Of a stretch of 64,000 bases of DNA, positions 15,511-24,580 are shown one piece after another. A program made the position numbers and the translations under genes. Origin of the DNA: Aliidiomarina soli (lineage in GTDB: Bacteria; Pseudomonadota; Gammaproteobacteria; Enterobacterales; Alteromonadaceae); NCBI RefSeq assembly GCF_003986975.1, contig NZ_PIPO01000005.1, positions 1 through 64,000 on the forward strand. Direction: 5' to 3'. The notes beneath the pieces are model-generated. The model was not told where the DNA came from. It saw only the letters and a list, made by a program, of their open reading frames with translations, and ran no database searches. Every line of letters begins with the position of its first letter. Within the stretch, counting starts at the first letter, position 1.

Positions 15511-17160
15511 TTGAGCAAGCAGCCCACGGCTGACGTCAGTCTCGACGCCTTGTATCGGATTTTTACAATCCCTGAGGCACCGGAATCGACACTCGGTAAA
15601 ATTGAACGCCACCTGTCAGAAAATCTGGCGGGCTTTTTGAGTGCGCACATTGTTGCCAAAGAAAAGCCGTTGCACGAGATCGAAGAAGACTTCGCCGATA
15701 GCGCTATTCCGGAGCAACCGAGCTTTGTTTCAGAGCACACTGACGAACTGCTGAACAAGCTGGTCGCGCATTCGGTACACACCGCGTCGCCACGCTTTAT
15801 TGGCCATATGACCTCGGCATTACCTTATTTCCTGTTGCCTTTGGCCAAGCTGATGGTCGGTTTAAACCAGAATCTGGTGAAAATCGAAACCTCAAAAGCA
15901 TTTACGCCGCTGGAGCGTCAGGTGTTAGGGATGATGCACCATCTGGTCTATGGTCAGGAAGGCGAGTTTTATCAGCACTGGATGCATAGTGCTGAGCATT
16001 CTTTAGGGGCTTTCTGTTCCGGTGGTACGGTGGCTAATATCACTGCGCTCTGGGTCGCGCGCAATAAATTGTTTGCCGCCACAGATGGTTTCGCCGGCGT
16101 AGCCAGTGAAGGACTCGCCGCAGGCTTGGCACATTACGGCTATAAGCGTGCTTGTGTGCTGGTCTCAGAACGCGGCCATTATTCGCTGTCAAAAGCAGCC
16201 GATGTGTTGGGTATTGGACGCTCCAATCTGGTCGCCGTGGCCACTGACCACAACAACCGTATTCGGGTCGATGCGTTGCGCGAACAGTGCGCTAAAGTGG
16301 CCGCTGAAGGTGGTCGGGTGATGGCTATTGTTGGCATCGCGGGTACTACTGAAACCGGCCATATTGACCCCCTGGCAGACATTGCTGAGGTTGCCGCGGA
16401 AGTGGACGCCCACTTTCATGTCGATGCGGCCTGGGGTGGTGCGACCTTATTATCGGACACTCATCGCCACCTGCTGCAGGGCATTGAGCAAGCGGACAGT
16501 GTTACTATTGATGCGCACAAACAGATGTATGTCCCGATGGGCGCTGGTATGGTGCTGTTTAAAGACCCGTCACTGGTGCACGCCATTGAACATCATGCGG
16601 AATACGTGATTCGCCGTGGCTCAAAAGATTTAGGTAGTCATACCATGGAAGGCTCGCGGCCGGGTATGGCGATGCTGGTCTATTCAGCACTGCATGTGAT
16701 GGGACGTAAAGGCTATCAGCTATTAATCGACCAGAGTATTGATAAAGCGAACAACTTTGCCGGGCTGATTAGCCAGCAGGACGACTTTGAAGTCATTACA
16801 GAACCGCAGTTGTGCCTGCTTACTTATCGCTACGTGCCAGCGCCGATCAAAGCGGCGTTAGAGAACGCTGACGATGCGCAGAAACGCCGTGTTACGCCGC
16901 TACTGAATCAGTTGACCAAGCATATTCAGAAAAGTCAGCGTGAAAGCGGTAACAGTTTTGTCTCGCGGACTAAATTAACACCGATGCAGTACGCCAAAGA
17001 GCCGACCACCGTGTTTCGCACCGTGCTGGCGAACCCGTTAACGACCATGGATATGCTGGCAGAGATCCTGCAGGAGCAGCGTGAAATCGCGAACAGCGCC
17101 ATTCACACGCAGCGCGCCCTGTTTGCTGAAGCAAGAGCCTGTGGATTACTGAACGACTAA
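15511..17160 (+). CDS. panP: Pyridoxal-dependent aspartate 1-decarboxylase PanP
   Basis: Group II PLP decarboxylase predicted to turn L-aspartate into beta-alanine for pantothenate. The 549-residue protein carries the glutamate-decarboxylase-like fold: SGGTVANITALWVAR, GIAGTTETGHIDPL, HVDAAWGG and the PLP lysine at about residue 337 (TIDAHKQMY). It fits the TIGR03799-type PanP family found in Vibrio and Alteromonadales that lack PanD. TTG 15511 is preferred because AGGAG ends 7 nt before it, whereas ATG 15505 in the same frame is only 1 nt from that site. It converges on panC. Confidence 0.88.
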   Translation: MSKQPTADVSLDALYRIFTIPEAPESTLGKIERHLSENLAGFLSAHIVAKEKPLHEIEEDFADSAIPEQPSFVSEHTDELLNKLVAHSVHTASPRFIGHMTSALPYFLLPLAKLMVGLNQNLVKIETSKAFTPLERQVLGMMHHLVYGQEGEFYQHWMHSAEHSLGAFCSGGTVANITALWVARNKLFAATDGFAGVASEGLAAGLAHYGYKRACVLVSERGHYSLSKAADVLGIGRSNLVAVATDHNNRIRVDALREQCAKVAAEGGRVMAIVGIAGTTETGHIDPLADIAEVAAEVDAHFHVDAAWGGATLLSDTHRHLLQGIEQADSVTIDAHKQMYVPMGAGMVLFKDPSLVHAIEHHAEYVIRRGSKDLGSHTMEGSRPGMAMLVYSALHVMGRKGYQLLIDQSIDKANNFAGLISQQDDFEVITEPQLCLLTYRYVPAPIKAALENADDAQKRRVTPLLNQLTKHIQKSQRESGNSFVSRTKLTPMQYAKEPTTVFRTVLANPLTTMDMLAEILQEQREIANSAIHTQRALFAEARACGLLND

Positions 17161-17183
17161 CCTGGCTGGCACGGCCGGCCAGG
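17161..17183. terminator. Strong hairpin between convergent panP and panC
   Basis: CCTGGCTGGC and GCCGGCCAGG pair over 10 bp (one T-G wobble) around a 3-nt loop, starting right after the panP stop codon. There is no T-tract on either strand, so the role as terminator is inferred from position and stability. Confidence 0.45.
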
Positions 17184-17196
17184 TGTGCTGTATGGA

Positions 17197-18069
17197 CTAA
17201 GCGCGATCGACTTCAAGATTATCGATCAGGCGCGTAGTACCGAGCGATGCCGCTGCCAGGATCACCAGGCTGTCTGCGGCGTCCTCTGCTTGGGCCGGGC
17301 TGAGGTCAGCCTGACGGCGAATACTGAAGTATTCTGGCTCCAGGCCAGCGGCCGCTATTCGCCCTAATGCCTCCTGCTCTACTTGGGTAATTCCCGCCCC
17401 GTTCTGCAACTGCCCTGCGGCGGTTTGAAGCTGTTGGTAAATAGCGGCAGCAGCTTGTTTTTGCTGATCACTTAAATAGCCATTACGCGAGCTTTTCGCC
17501 AGCCCCGACGCTTCACGCTCAGTGTCGACGCCAATCACCTCGACCGCCAGCGATAAATCCTCAACCATGGTCCGGATGACGCGTAGCTGCTGATAGTCCT
17601 TTTTACCAAACACCGCGATGTCCGGCTGCACCATATTAAAAAGCTTACAGACGATAGTGGCTACACCACGAAAATGGCCGGGTCTTTTTTCACCGCACAG
17701 CATATCTGAAAGCTGGGGCACCTCGACATAGGTTTGAGCGTTTAGGCCGCGCGGATAAATAGTCCCGGTCGACGGGGTAAAAACCGCATCCACGCCCAGT
17801 TCGGCAAGTGCCTGCATGTCAGCAGCCAGTGTTCTGGGGTAACTATCCAGATCTTCATTGGCGCCAAACTGCATTGGGTTCACGTAAATGCTCACAATCA
17901 CTGCATCCGCGTGCTGCTGGGCTTTCCGCACCAGCTTGAGATGGCCGCTGTGGAGATTGCCCATGGTCGGAACCAGGGCAACTTTCTTCTGTTGCTGCCG
18001 CCGTTGCTGACGCCAGTTGCGTAATTCAGGCAGGGCAGTGATTTGAAGGATCGGAAGATGGTCCGGCAT
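17197..18069 (-). CDS. panC: Pantothenate synthetase
   Basis: Joins pantoate and beta-alanine with ATP to give pantothenate. The 290-residue protein has the nucleotidyltransferase motifs [56 protein letters not shown] and the KMSKS-like segment [12 protein letters not shown]. It starts 11 nt downstream of panB and is the last gene of the run pcnB-folK-panB-panC. Confidence 0.97.
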   Translation of the reverse strand: MPDHLPILQITALPELRNWRQQRRQQQKKVALVPTMGNLHSGHLKLVRKAQQHADAVIVSIYVNPMQFGANEDLDSYPRTLAADMQALAELGVDAVFTPSTGTIYPRGLNAQTYVEVPQLSDMLCGEKRPGHFRGVATIVCKLFNMVQPDIAVFGKKDYQQLRVIRTMVEDLSLAVEVIGVDTEREASGLAKSSRNGYLSDQQKQAAAAIYQQLQTAAGQLQNGAGITQVEQEALGRIAAAGLEPEYFSIRRQADLSPAQAEDAADSLVILAAASLGTTRLIDNLEVDRA

Positions 18070-18080
18070 AGAAAATTCGC

Positions 18081-18875
18081 TTAGTCGAAACTGTGTTCAG
18101 GCCCGGGGAAGGCGCCCGTGGTTACATCGTCAATAAAGGTCTGTACCGCGCCTTCAATACTGCCGCTGTCGGCGAGAAAGTTTTTTACAAATTTCGGCAG
18201 GTAGTCACTGTTGAGACCAAGCATGTCGTGCATTACCAGAATTTGACCATCGGTATTTTTGCCCGCGCCGATGCCAATCACCGGCATCTCGACAGCCTGC
18301 GCAACGCGTTCGCCAAGTGCGGTCGGAATGCACTCTACCACCAATAACTGCGCGCCCGCGTGCTCTAAGCCCTTGGCGTGGCTAATCAACGTGTTTGCCT
18401 GCTCGTCATCGCGGCCCTGAACTTTGTAACCGCCTAAAACATTAACAGACTGGGGTAGCAGACCAAGATGCGCGCAAACAGGCACACCTCGGGTGGTCAA
18501 TGCGTTAACGGTGTCGAACAACCACTCGCCGCCCTCCAGCTTGACCATGTTGGCACCAGCCTGCATCAGGACTGCTGCATGCTCACAGGCTTGCTCAGGG
18601 CTGCTATAGGTCATGAACGGCATATCGGCAATGATAAAAGATTCAGGCGCACCACGGCGGACACAGCGCGTGTGGTAGGCAATATCATCGTTGGTAACTG
18701 GCACCGTACTGTCGTGACCTTGCAGCACATTGCCCAGGGAGTCGCCAACCAGCATGACATCGACACCTAGTTTGGCGAAAAGGCGGGCAAAGGTCGCATC
18801 ATAGGCGGTCAGTGCGGTGATTTTCTGCTGGTTGAGTTTTTTCTTACGCAGTTGTGCAATAGATATGTTGGCCAT
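18081..18875 (-). CDS. panB: 3-methyl-2-oxobutanoate hydroxymethyltransferase
   Basis: First committed step of pantoate synthesis, using methylenetetrahydrofolate. The 264-residue protein shows [40 protein letters not shown] (metal Asp), the ADMPFMTY segment, [32 protein letters not shown] and [20 protein letters not shown], all characteristic. It lies 28 nt after folK; folate and pantothenate genes are commonly linked because PanB uses a folate donor. Confidence 0.97.
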   Translation of the reverse strand: MANISIAQLRKKKLNQQKITALTAYDATFARLFAKLGVDVMLVGDSLGNVLQGHDSTVPVTNDDIAYHTRCVRRGAPESFIIADMPFMTYSSPEQACEHAAVLMQAGANMVKLEGGEWLFDTVNALTTRGVPVCAHLGLLPQSVNVLGGYKVQGRDDEQANTLISHAKGLEHAGAQLLVVECIPTALGERVAQAVEMPVIGIGAGKNTDGQILVMHDMLGLNSDYLPKFVKNFLADSGSIEGAVQTFIDDVTTGAFPGPEHSFD

Positions 18876-18903
18876 GGGCTTACCTGTTTATCCGAAACGG
18901 AGA

Positions 18904-19404
18904 TCAGCTTTGCATTGTAACGGGTGGCGCAATTTTATCTAGTCCATTGAGCGGGATTTGCTGAGCCAGGGCGGCAACCTGCTTGCCATTCGGCAGCACC
19001 AACTGAGGAGCGATTTCAGCCAGCGGCACCAGTACAAATTCACGCGACTCAAGACCCGGATGGGGGATGCTCAGATCCGGTGCTGTGATACATAGCGTGT
19101 CATAGAGTAGGATATCAATATCCAGCGTACGCGGGCCCCAGTGCTGGCCACGAACGCGTCCTGCCGCGTTTTCGATAGCCTGGGTGGCACTCAGTAATTG
19201 AGTCGGGGTGAGATTTGTTGCCACGGCTACCACGGCATTGACGTAGTCGGGTTGGTCTTGGGGGCCCATCGGCTTACTCGCATACAGAGACGAACAGACA
19301 ATACTATTCATCTCGTTGTGCTGGGCCAGCTGTTGCAGTGCAAAGTGCAGCTGAGCCTGAGGGTCATTAAGATTGGCCCCCAGGCCTAGGTAGGCCAGCG
19401 CCAT
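18904..19404 (-). CDS. folK: 2-amino-4-hydroxy-6-hydroxymethyldihydropteridine pyrophosphokinase
   Basis: Pyrophosphorylates the pterin precursor of folate. The 166-residue protein has GLGANLNDPQAQL, the S-SLYASKPMGPQDQPDYVNAVV substrate segment and the signature WGPRTLDIDILLYD with PHPGLESREFVLVPLAEI. ATG 19404 lies one base after the pcnB stop. The frame stays open much further upstream on this strand, but that part lies in the pcnB coding region. Confidence 0.96.
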   Translation of the reverse strand: MALAYLGLGANLNDPQAQLHFALQQLAQHNEMNSIVCSSLYASKPMGPQDQPDYVNAVVAVATNLTPTQLLSATQAIENAAGRVRGQHWGPRTLDIDILLYDTLCITAPDLSIPHPGLESREFVLVPLAEIAPQLVLPNGKQVAALAQQIPLNGLDKIAPPVTMQS

Positions 19405-19405
19405 G

Positions 19406-20836
19406 TTAACTATCCTGAGGTTTGTCTGCAGGTTTACGACGTCGCGGACGACGGCGGCGCTTAGGCGCGTCTTCGGCATTCCTTGCACCAGGCCCACGAG
19501 CCTGACGTGTCGGTGCGCCACCGACCTCTTTACCTTTCTGAAATTCAGTCCAGAACTGACCCAGCGAGGCAAGTTCCGCGTCCCCTTCGATACGGCTACG
19601 CAGTAACAGGAAGTCGTAACCTGCGCGGAATTTGGGGTGGGTAAGCAGCCGTTCGGCCTTGCGTGGCTGCGTTTGTTGCAACCGATGTTGCAACGCCCAG
19701 ATGTCACGAGCGGGCAAACTAAAACGTTTAGGGATGGCAATACTGCGCGATTGCTTCGCAACAACGTCCGCTGCGGCAATTTGCAACGCGTCGTACTCTG
19801 CCAGACCACCTTCCTGAGCAAGCTGCTCCGCATGGGCATTGACCGGGTACCACAAAAGCGCAGCAAACAAGTACGCCGGGGTGACCCCTTTGCCTCCGTT
19901 GATACGTGTATCGGTGTCCTTGAATAGCTGATGGACCATACGGTACTCAAAGCTGTCCGCATTTTTCAGCGCGCTTTTTAATTGCGGGACGAAGTACCCG
20001 AACAAACCGTATTCATACAGACCGAGGAAGTTCGCTTCCGCTTTTCCATGCAGAAATAGTTTAAGAAACTCTTCAAACAAACGGGCCGGCGGAATGTTGT
20101 CGAGCAAGTGAGCCAGTTTGGCAATAGGCACACGGCTGCTGTCTTCGATACGAAGGCCAAGCTTAGTCGCGAAGCGAATAGCCCGGAGCATGCGCACCGG
20201 GTCTTCACGATAGCGGGTCTCAGGGTCACCGATCAGTCTTAACACACCGGCTTCCAGGTCTTTTACCCCGTTAGCAAAATCATAAATTGCGAAATCGGCG
20301 ATGGAGTAATACATCGCATTGACGGTGAAATCACGGCGCTGGGCATCTTCTTCAATGCTTCCGTAGACGTTATCACGCAGCAACAAACCTTCTTTACTTT
20401 GTTTACTATGCCCTTTGGGACTGCTTTCATCCTCGTCTGGATGGTGGCCACGGAAAGTAGCGACTTCGATGACATCGCGGCCAAAGACGACATGGGCGAG
20501 GCGGAAGCGGCGACCGATCAGGCGGCAGTTGCTGAACAGGGATTTGATCTGCTCCGGACTGGCGTTGGTGGCGACGTCGAAATCTTTTGGCTCAAGGCCC
20601 AGTAATAAGTCGCGCACACAGCCACCTACCAGGTAGGCATCAAAACCACCCTTGTGTAGTCGATACAGCACTTTCAGCGCGTTCTCTGAGACCTGAGCGC
20701 GGGAAATATTGTGCTTATCACGAGGAATCACAATGGGTTGGCTTAATGTTGAACGGCCTGGAGCCGATGCTTGGGAAGGCAGTACCTGACGAGCAAACTG
20801 CACGATTCGCTTAATAATGGCTGAACTCCGGATCAT
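19406..20836 (-). CDS. pcnB: Poly(A) polymerase I
   Basis: Adds poly(A) tails that promote RNA decay. The 476-residue protein has the class II nucleotidyltransferase head AYLVGGCVRDLLLGLEPKDFDVAT with its two catalytic Asp, RLIGRRFRLAHVVFG, RRDFTVNAMYY and the RYREDPVRMLRAIRFATKLG neck typical of PcnB rather than CCA-adding enzyme. The C-terminus is Arg/Lys-rich (KRRRRPRRRKPADK), as in E. coli PcnB. The gene precedes folK by one base. Confidence 0.96.
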   Translation of the reverse strand: MIRSSAIIKRIVQFARQVLPSQASAPGRSTLSQPIVIPRDKHNISRAQVSENALKVLYRLHKGGFDAYLVGGCVRDLLLGLEPKDFDVATNASPEQIKSLFSNCRLIGRRFRLAHVVFGRDVIEVATFRGHHPDEDESSPKGHSKQSKEGLLLRDNVYGSIEEDAQRRDFTVNAMYYSIADFAIYDFANGVKDLEAGVLRLIGDPETRYREDPVRMLRAIRFATKLGLRIEDSSRVPIAKLAHLLDNIPPARLFEEFLKLFLHGKAEANFLGLYEYGLFGYFVPQLKSALKNADSFEYRMVHQLFKDTDTRINGGKGVTPAYLFAALLWYPVNAHAEQLAQEGGLAEYDALQIAAADVVAKQSRSIAIPKRFSLPARDIWALQHRLQQTQPRKAERLLTHPKFRAGYDFLLLRSRIEGDAELASLGQFWTEFQKGKEVGGAPTRQARGPGARNAEDAPKRRRRPRRRKPADKPQDS

Positions 20837-20888
20837 ACTAAGTTAGGAAATTGGCGCCGATGATATACCAAGTTGACAAAAATGAGAA

Positions 20889-21782
20889 TCAAACGGTGAA
20901 ATTTTCAACATGGGACGGCCATTTAGCTTGCGCCCAGTCCAGTTGTAATTCGACAGCTGCGCCCTCTAAATCGGTTGGTAAGTGCATACCCAGAAAGCCA
21001 ATGGCACGGGTCAGATTGGCTGCGGCCTGGTTATTGTCAATGGCTGGCGCGTGATTCTGTTTACTGAGTTTGCGCCCGTCCGAACCTAGCACTAACGGCA
21101 GGTGAGCAAGCCGTGGCAGATTTACTGGGCGTTGCTGAACCTGATTTAATGCTTGCCACAGGGTCAGTTGCCAGGCGGTCGGGGTTAGTAGGTCGCTTCC
21201 CCGCACGATTTCGGTGATCCCTTGTTCGCGGTCGTCACTGACCACGGCAAGCTGATAGGCCCAGAGTCCATCCCGACGACGCAGGACGAAGTCTTCTCCT
21301 GCCCAGTCCGCTTGCACCGTGACAGCACCATGAAAACGGTCGTTCAAGGTGGTAACCGGGTTTCGGTTGAAAAAGCGCAACGCATTCTGCTCGAAAGCTA
21401 AGCCGCGACTGCGGCAAAAGCCGGTGTAGTAGGGCGCGCGGGCTTTAATTTGTTTGCGGGTGCAGTCACAAGCATAGAGCAGACCTGCACTATGCAAGTC
21501 ATCCAGATGACTTTGGTAAAGCGCATGTTGCTGGCTTTGGTAGCGAACGGGGCCGTCCCAATGCAGACCGTGAGCCTCCAGTTGGGAGAGAATCACAGCA
21601 TCCGCTCCAGGCACTTCCCGCGGCGGATCAATGTCTTCGATTCGAACCAGCCACTGCCCGCCAGCGGCGCGGGCGTCCAGGTAACTGCCCAGAGCAGCAA
21701 TTAAAGAGCCCGCATGAAGCGGGCCCGAAGGCGAGGGCGCAAAACGACCCCGATAGCTGGTATCACTGTTTGAAGAGACCAT
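20889..21782 (-). CDS. gluQ: Glutamyl-Q tRNA(Asp) synthetase
   Basis: Attaches glutamate to queuosine at position 34 of tRNA(Asp). The 297-residue protein is a truncated class I GluRS without anticodon domain: RFAPSPSGPLHAGSL (HIGH-like), a zinc-site segment CDCTRK...YTGFCRSRG, IVRGSDLL and the KMSKS-like GRKLSKQNHA. ATG 21782 has GGAGA upstream; an in-frame GTG at 21797 is possible. It sits directly after dksA, the usual gammaproteobacterial pairing. Confidence 0.95.
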   Translation of the reverse strand: MVSSNSDTSYRGRFAPSPSGPLHAGSLIAALGSYLDARAAGGQWLVRIEDIDPPREVPGADAVILSQLEAHGLHWDGPVRYQSQQHALYQSHLDDLHSAGLLYACDCTRKQIKARAPYYTGFCRSRGLAFEQNALRFFNRNPVTTLNDRFHGAVTVQADWAGEDFVLRRRDGLWAYQLAVVSDDREQGITEIVRGSDLLTPTAWQLTLWQALNQVQQRPVNLPRLAHLPLVLGSDGRKLSKQNHAPAIDNNQAAANLTRAIGFLGMHLPTDLEGAAVELQLDWAQAKWPSHVENFTV

Positions 21783-21822
21783 AGTGGCAGTCTCCACGCT
21801 GCTCGCTTTAGAAAAAAGTGGC

Positions 21823-22275
21823 TTATGCGCCTCTCATTTGCTTCTCGCGAATTTCGGCCAGGCTTTTGCAGTCAATGCAAAGGTCGGCAGTCGGGCGAGC
21901 TTCCAAACGCTGAATACCGATTTCGATGCCGCATGAATCACAATAGCCGAAATCGTCACGCTCAATGGCTTCCAGCGTCTTTTCAATTTTCTTAATCAAT
22001 TTGCGCTCGCGGTCGCGGGTACGCAACTCGATTGCGAACTCTTCTTCTTGCGCTGCACGGTCGACAGGATCAGCGTGATTATTCGCTTCTTCCTTGAGAT
22101 GACCAACGGTGCGGTCGACTTCTTCCCGCAACTGATTACGCCATGTTTCCAGAATTTTACGGAAATGGTTACGTTGCGCCTCATTCATGTACTCTTCACC
22201 AGTTTCTTCCTGGTAAGGCTGTAAGCCCGCTTGCGCAATAATACCGTGCGCTTTTCGTTCCTTTGTGGCGGCCAT
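21823..22275 (-). CDS. dksA: RNA polymerase-binding transcription factor DksA
   Basis: Binds the RNA polymerase secondary channel and works with ppGpp in the stringent response. The 150-residue protein has the coiled-coil region (about 33-108, with the [11 protein letters not shown] tip bearing the key Asp residues) and a four-Cys zinc finger (CDSCG ... CIDC). ATG 22275 follows AGGAGA; the frame extends 26 codons upstream without support. The gluQ gene follows on the same strand. Confidence 0.97.
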   Translation of the reverse strand: MAATKERKAHGIIAQAGLQPYQEETGEEYMNEAQRNHFRKILETWRNQLREEVDRTVGHLKEEANNHADPVDRAAQEEEFAIELRTRDRERKLIKKIEKTLEAIERDDFGYCDSCGIEIGIQRLEARPTADLCIDCKSLAEIREKQMRGA

Positions 22276-22370
22276 AGTGTTCTCCTCTGTGAGGCAATGC
22301 ATCTGTGCTAAAAAAAGTCGGACATGTATACCAGAATACCAAATCGGGTGCAATTGAAAGCACCACTCCC

Positions 22371-23099
22371 TTATATAGGTCCGATTTGTGGCAATTCAAC
22401 TGTCATGGGTTCACCAGGTTCGATTCCTTGCGCACTGATTTGACAACTAAGTGCATACAGTTCAACGCCATGTTGTTGGGCTTGAATACAGAGTTGTGCA
22501 TAAAGAGGATCAATATGTGCTGCCGGCTTTACTTTGTTAATGCCACTATGGCCGACCACAAAAAGCAGGGCGGCACGATACCCGGCTGCAACCATGGCTT
22601 GTAATTCGCGCAGGTGTTTTTGCCCGCGGGTGGTCACCGCATCTGGAAAATACCCGCATCCGTGCTCGTTCAGGGTGACGCTCTTTACTTCGATAAAGCA
22701 GTCCGCTTTGCCGTCTTGGTGCTGTTCGAGAAATAAATCAACACGACTACGCTCTTCCCCATAGCGAACTTCACGGCGCAAACTCTGATAGCCGGTTAAT
22801 TGAGGAAGACAGTTCTGTTGAATCGCTTGCTCAGCGATCTGGTTTGCGCGTTGCGTATTAATAACGATGAAGTCGTTGTCTGGGGTCCGGCTTAGTTCCC
22901 AGGTGTTGGGGTACTTTCGTTTGGCATTATCCGATGTGCTGTACCAGACTTCATAACCAGGTTCAGCACAGCCCGTCATTGCACCGGTATTGGGGCAGTG
23001 GATGGTCAGGCGTTGACCGTCTTCAGTTATCACATCGGCAAGAAACCGTTTATAACGACGCTCAAGCGTTGCGCGTTGTAGGGCGGGTTGAAATTGCAT
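22371..23099 (-). CDS. sfsA: Sugar fermentation stimulation protein homologue SfsA
   Basis: A 242-residue DNA-binding/nuclease-fold protein of the SfsA family; the molecular role is still unclear. The N-terminal OB-like part has RYKRFLADV and [11 protein letters not shown], and the C-terminal part has the PD-(D/E)xK-like [13 protein letters not shown]...[33 protein letters not shown] core. It sits before dksA as in E. coli. Confidence 0.95.
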   Translation of the reverse strand: MQFQPALQRATLERRYKRFLADVITEDGQRLTIHCPNTGAMTGCAEPGYEVWYSTSDNAKRKYPNTWELSRTPDNDFIVINTQRANQIAEQAIQQNCLPQLTGYQSLRREVRYGEERSRVDLFLEQHQDGKADCFIEVKSVTLNEHGCGYFPDAVTTRGQKHLRELQAMVAAGYRAALLFVVGHSGINKVKPAAHIDPLYAQLCIQAQQHGVELYALSCQISAQGIEPGEPMTVELPQIGPI

Positions 23100-23198
23100 T
23101 ATCGGTCACTTTGTAGTGTAGTGTTGAGTTATTTCGTTGCCTCATGCCAGTTTCGGATCGACGATGAGGCCAAAGCAACATACTTGGAGAACAAAACT

Positions 23199-24497
23199 AT
23201 GTCTAGCGCAGTACAAGTACGTTTAACCACAGAGGGTTTGCCTGCCGCGTATAAAGGGCAGGGTGGCAGCTTTTTTAATGAACAGGGCTTTGCGATTGTC
23301 GCCGAGCAGGACGAAGGCCAGATGCTGCGTAGTATTCAGCAGGCTGGGCGCAAATTAGATCAGGCCGGCGTGGGTACCATTGAAGCGACCGGGCAAGGCT
23401 GGACGCTGGAGCGTCAGTGGGCGCTGGCTCAAGGGTTTGTCGACCCGAAAAAGCGCAATGAAATTCGCTGGTCGACTGATGACGTGGGCGTCGCCGAGCA
23501 ACTTCAGGCGATGTATGACACGGTTGCCTGGGCCCGCGAACTGGTCAATTTACCGCCGCAGGATATTTACCCTGAATCACTGTGTACCCGGGTTATTGAT
23601 AAATTGAAAAGCATCGGTGGCGACGCGGTCAGCTATCGCTTGCTGCGCGAAGAAGAATTGCTGGCCGATGGCTGGATGGGAATTCACACAGTTGGCCGTG
23701 CCAGCATGCATAGACCGACCATGCTTCAGCTTGATTTCAACCCAACAGGTGATGCCGATGCCGAAGTGGATACTGCTTTAATTGGTAAAGGTATTACCTT
23801 TGATAGCGGCGGTTATAGCATCAAACCAAGCGAAGGTATGATCGCGATGAAATGCGACATGGGTGGAGCGGCGACGGTTGCTGGCGCACTGGCACTGGCG
23901 ATTCAACGAGGCCTGAAAAAGCGGGTTAAATTGATTTTGTGCTGTGCAGAAAACCTGATTGACGGCACCGCGTATAAACTAGGCGATATTATTACCTATA
24001 AAAATGGCCAAACCGTCGAAATCTTCAATACCGATGCTGAAGGGCGGCTGGTGTTAGCGGACGGCCTGCTGGCAGCGGGAGAGATGGGCGCAAAACGCAT
24101 TATTGATGCGGCGACCTTGACCGGGGCGGCGCAGGTCGCGGTTGGTCAGGAATACAACGCCTTGTTTGCCGTAGATGACGCCTATGCCAGCCGGGCACTG
24201 CAGGCGGCGAGCGCGGAGAACGAACTGCTTTGGCGGTTACCATTAGCGCCGTGGCATAAAGATCAGTGCCCGTCTAACTTTGCCGATACCGCGAACAGTC
24301 GTCCGGTCAAGGGCGGCGGTGCAGGTGGCGCCAGTAATGCGGCGGGTTTCCTGCTGCGTTTTGCGCCGAACGACGGAGCCAACTGGTTGCACTTTGATTT
24401 AGCAGCGGCGTACCGCAAAGAAGGTGAAAAACTATTCAACGCAGGCGCCACCGGTTTGGGTATACGCACCATTGCCCGCACCTTGCTGGATGACTGA
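23199..24497 (+). CDS. pepB: Aminopeptidase B (M17 leucyl aminopeptidase family)
   Basis: A 432-residue cytosolic dimetal aminopeptidase. The M17 core is intact: GKGITFDSGGYSIKPSEGM (Lys and Asp metal ligands), MKCDMGGAATVAG, and the signature NTDAEGRLVLADGL. Length and N-terminus (SSAVQVRLTTEGLPAAY) resemble E. coli PepB (427) more than PepA (503). ATG 23199 lies 8 nt after GGAGA; upstream in-frame codons to 23088 overlap the divergent sfsA start and are unlikely to be used. Confidence 0.93.
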   Translation: MSSAVQVRLTTEGLPAAYKGQGGSFFNEQGFAIVAEQDEGQMLRSIQQAGRKLDQAGVGTIEATGQGWTLERQWALAQGFVDPKKRNEIRWSTDDVGVAEQLQAMYDTVAWARELVNLPPQDIYPESLCTRVIDKLKSIGGDAVSYRLLREEELLADGWMGIHTVGRASMHRPTMLQLDFNPTGDADAEVDTALIGKGITFDSGGYSIKPSEGMIAMKCDMGGAATVAGALALAIQRGLKKRVKLILCCAENLIDGTAYKLGDIITYKNGQTVEIFNTDAEGRLVLADGLLAAGEMGAKRIIDAATLTGAAQVAVGQEYNALFAVDDAYASRALQAASAENELLWRLPLAPWHKDQCPSNFADTANSRPVKGGGAGGASNAAGFLLRFAPNDGANWLHFDLAAAYRKEGEKLFNAGATGLGIRTIARTLLDD

Positions 24498-24530
24498 GTA
24501 GCTCAGTAACTTACAAAATATTTAAGCAAA

Positions 24531-24564
24531 CGCCACGCTGGAACCATCCAGCGTGGCGTTTTTT
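24531..24564 (+). terminator. Intrinsic terminator of pepB
   Basis: CGCCACGCTGGA and TCCAGCGTGGCG form a perfect 12-bp stem with a 4-nt loop followed by six T. It ends 16 nt before the hrpB start, so hrpB needs its own promoter or read-through. Confidence 0.92.
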
Positions 24565-24580
24565 ATGGCAAAATAGCGCT

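Noticed and set aside
19405-19962. Long N-terminal extension of folK
   Set aside because: It overlaps pcnB out of frame; ATG 19404 begins exactly at the conserved FolK sequence.
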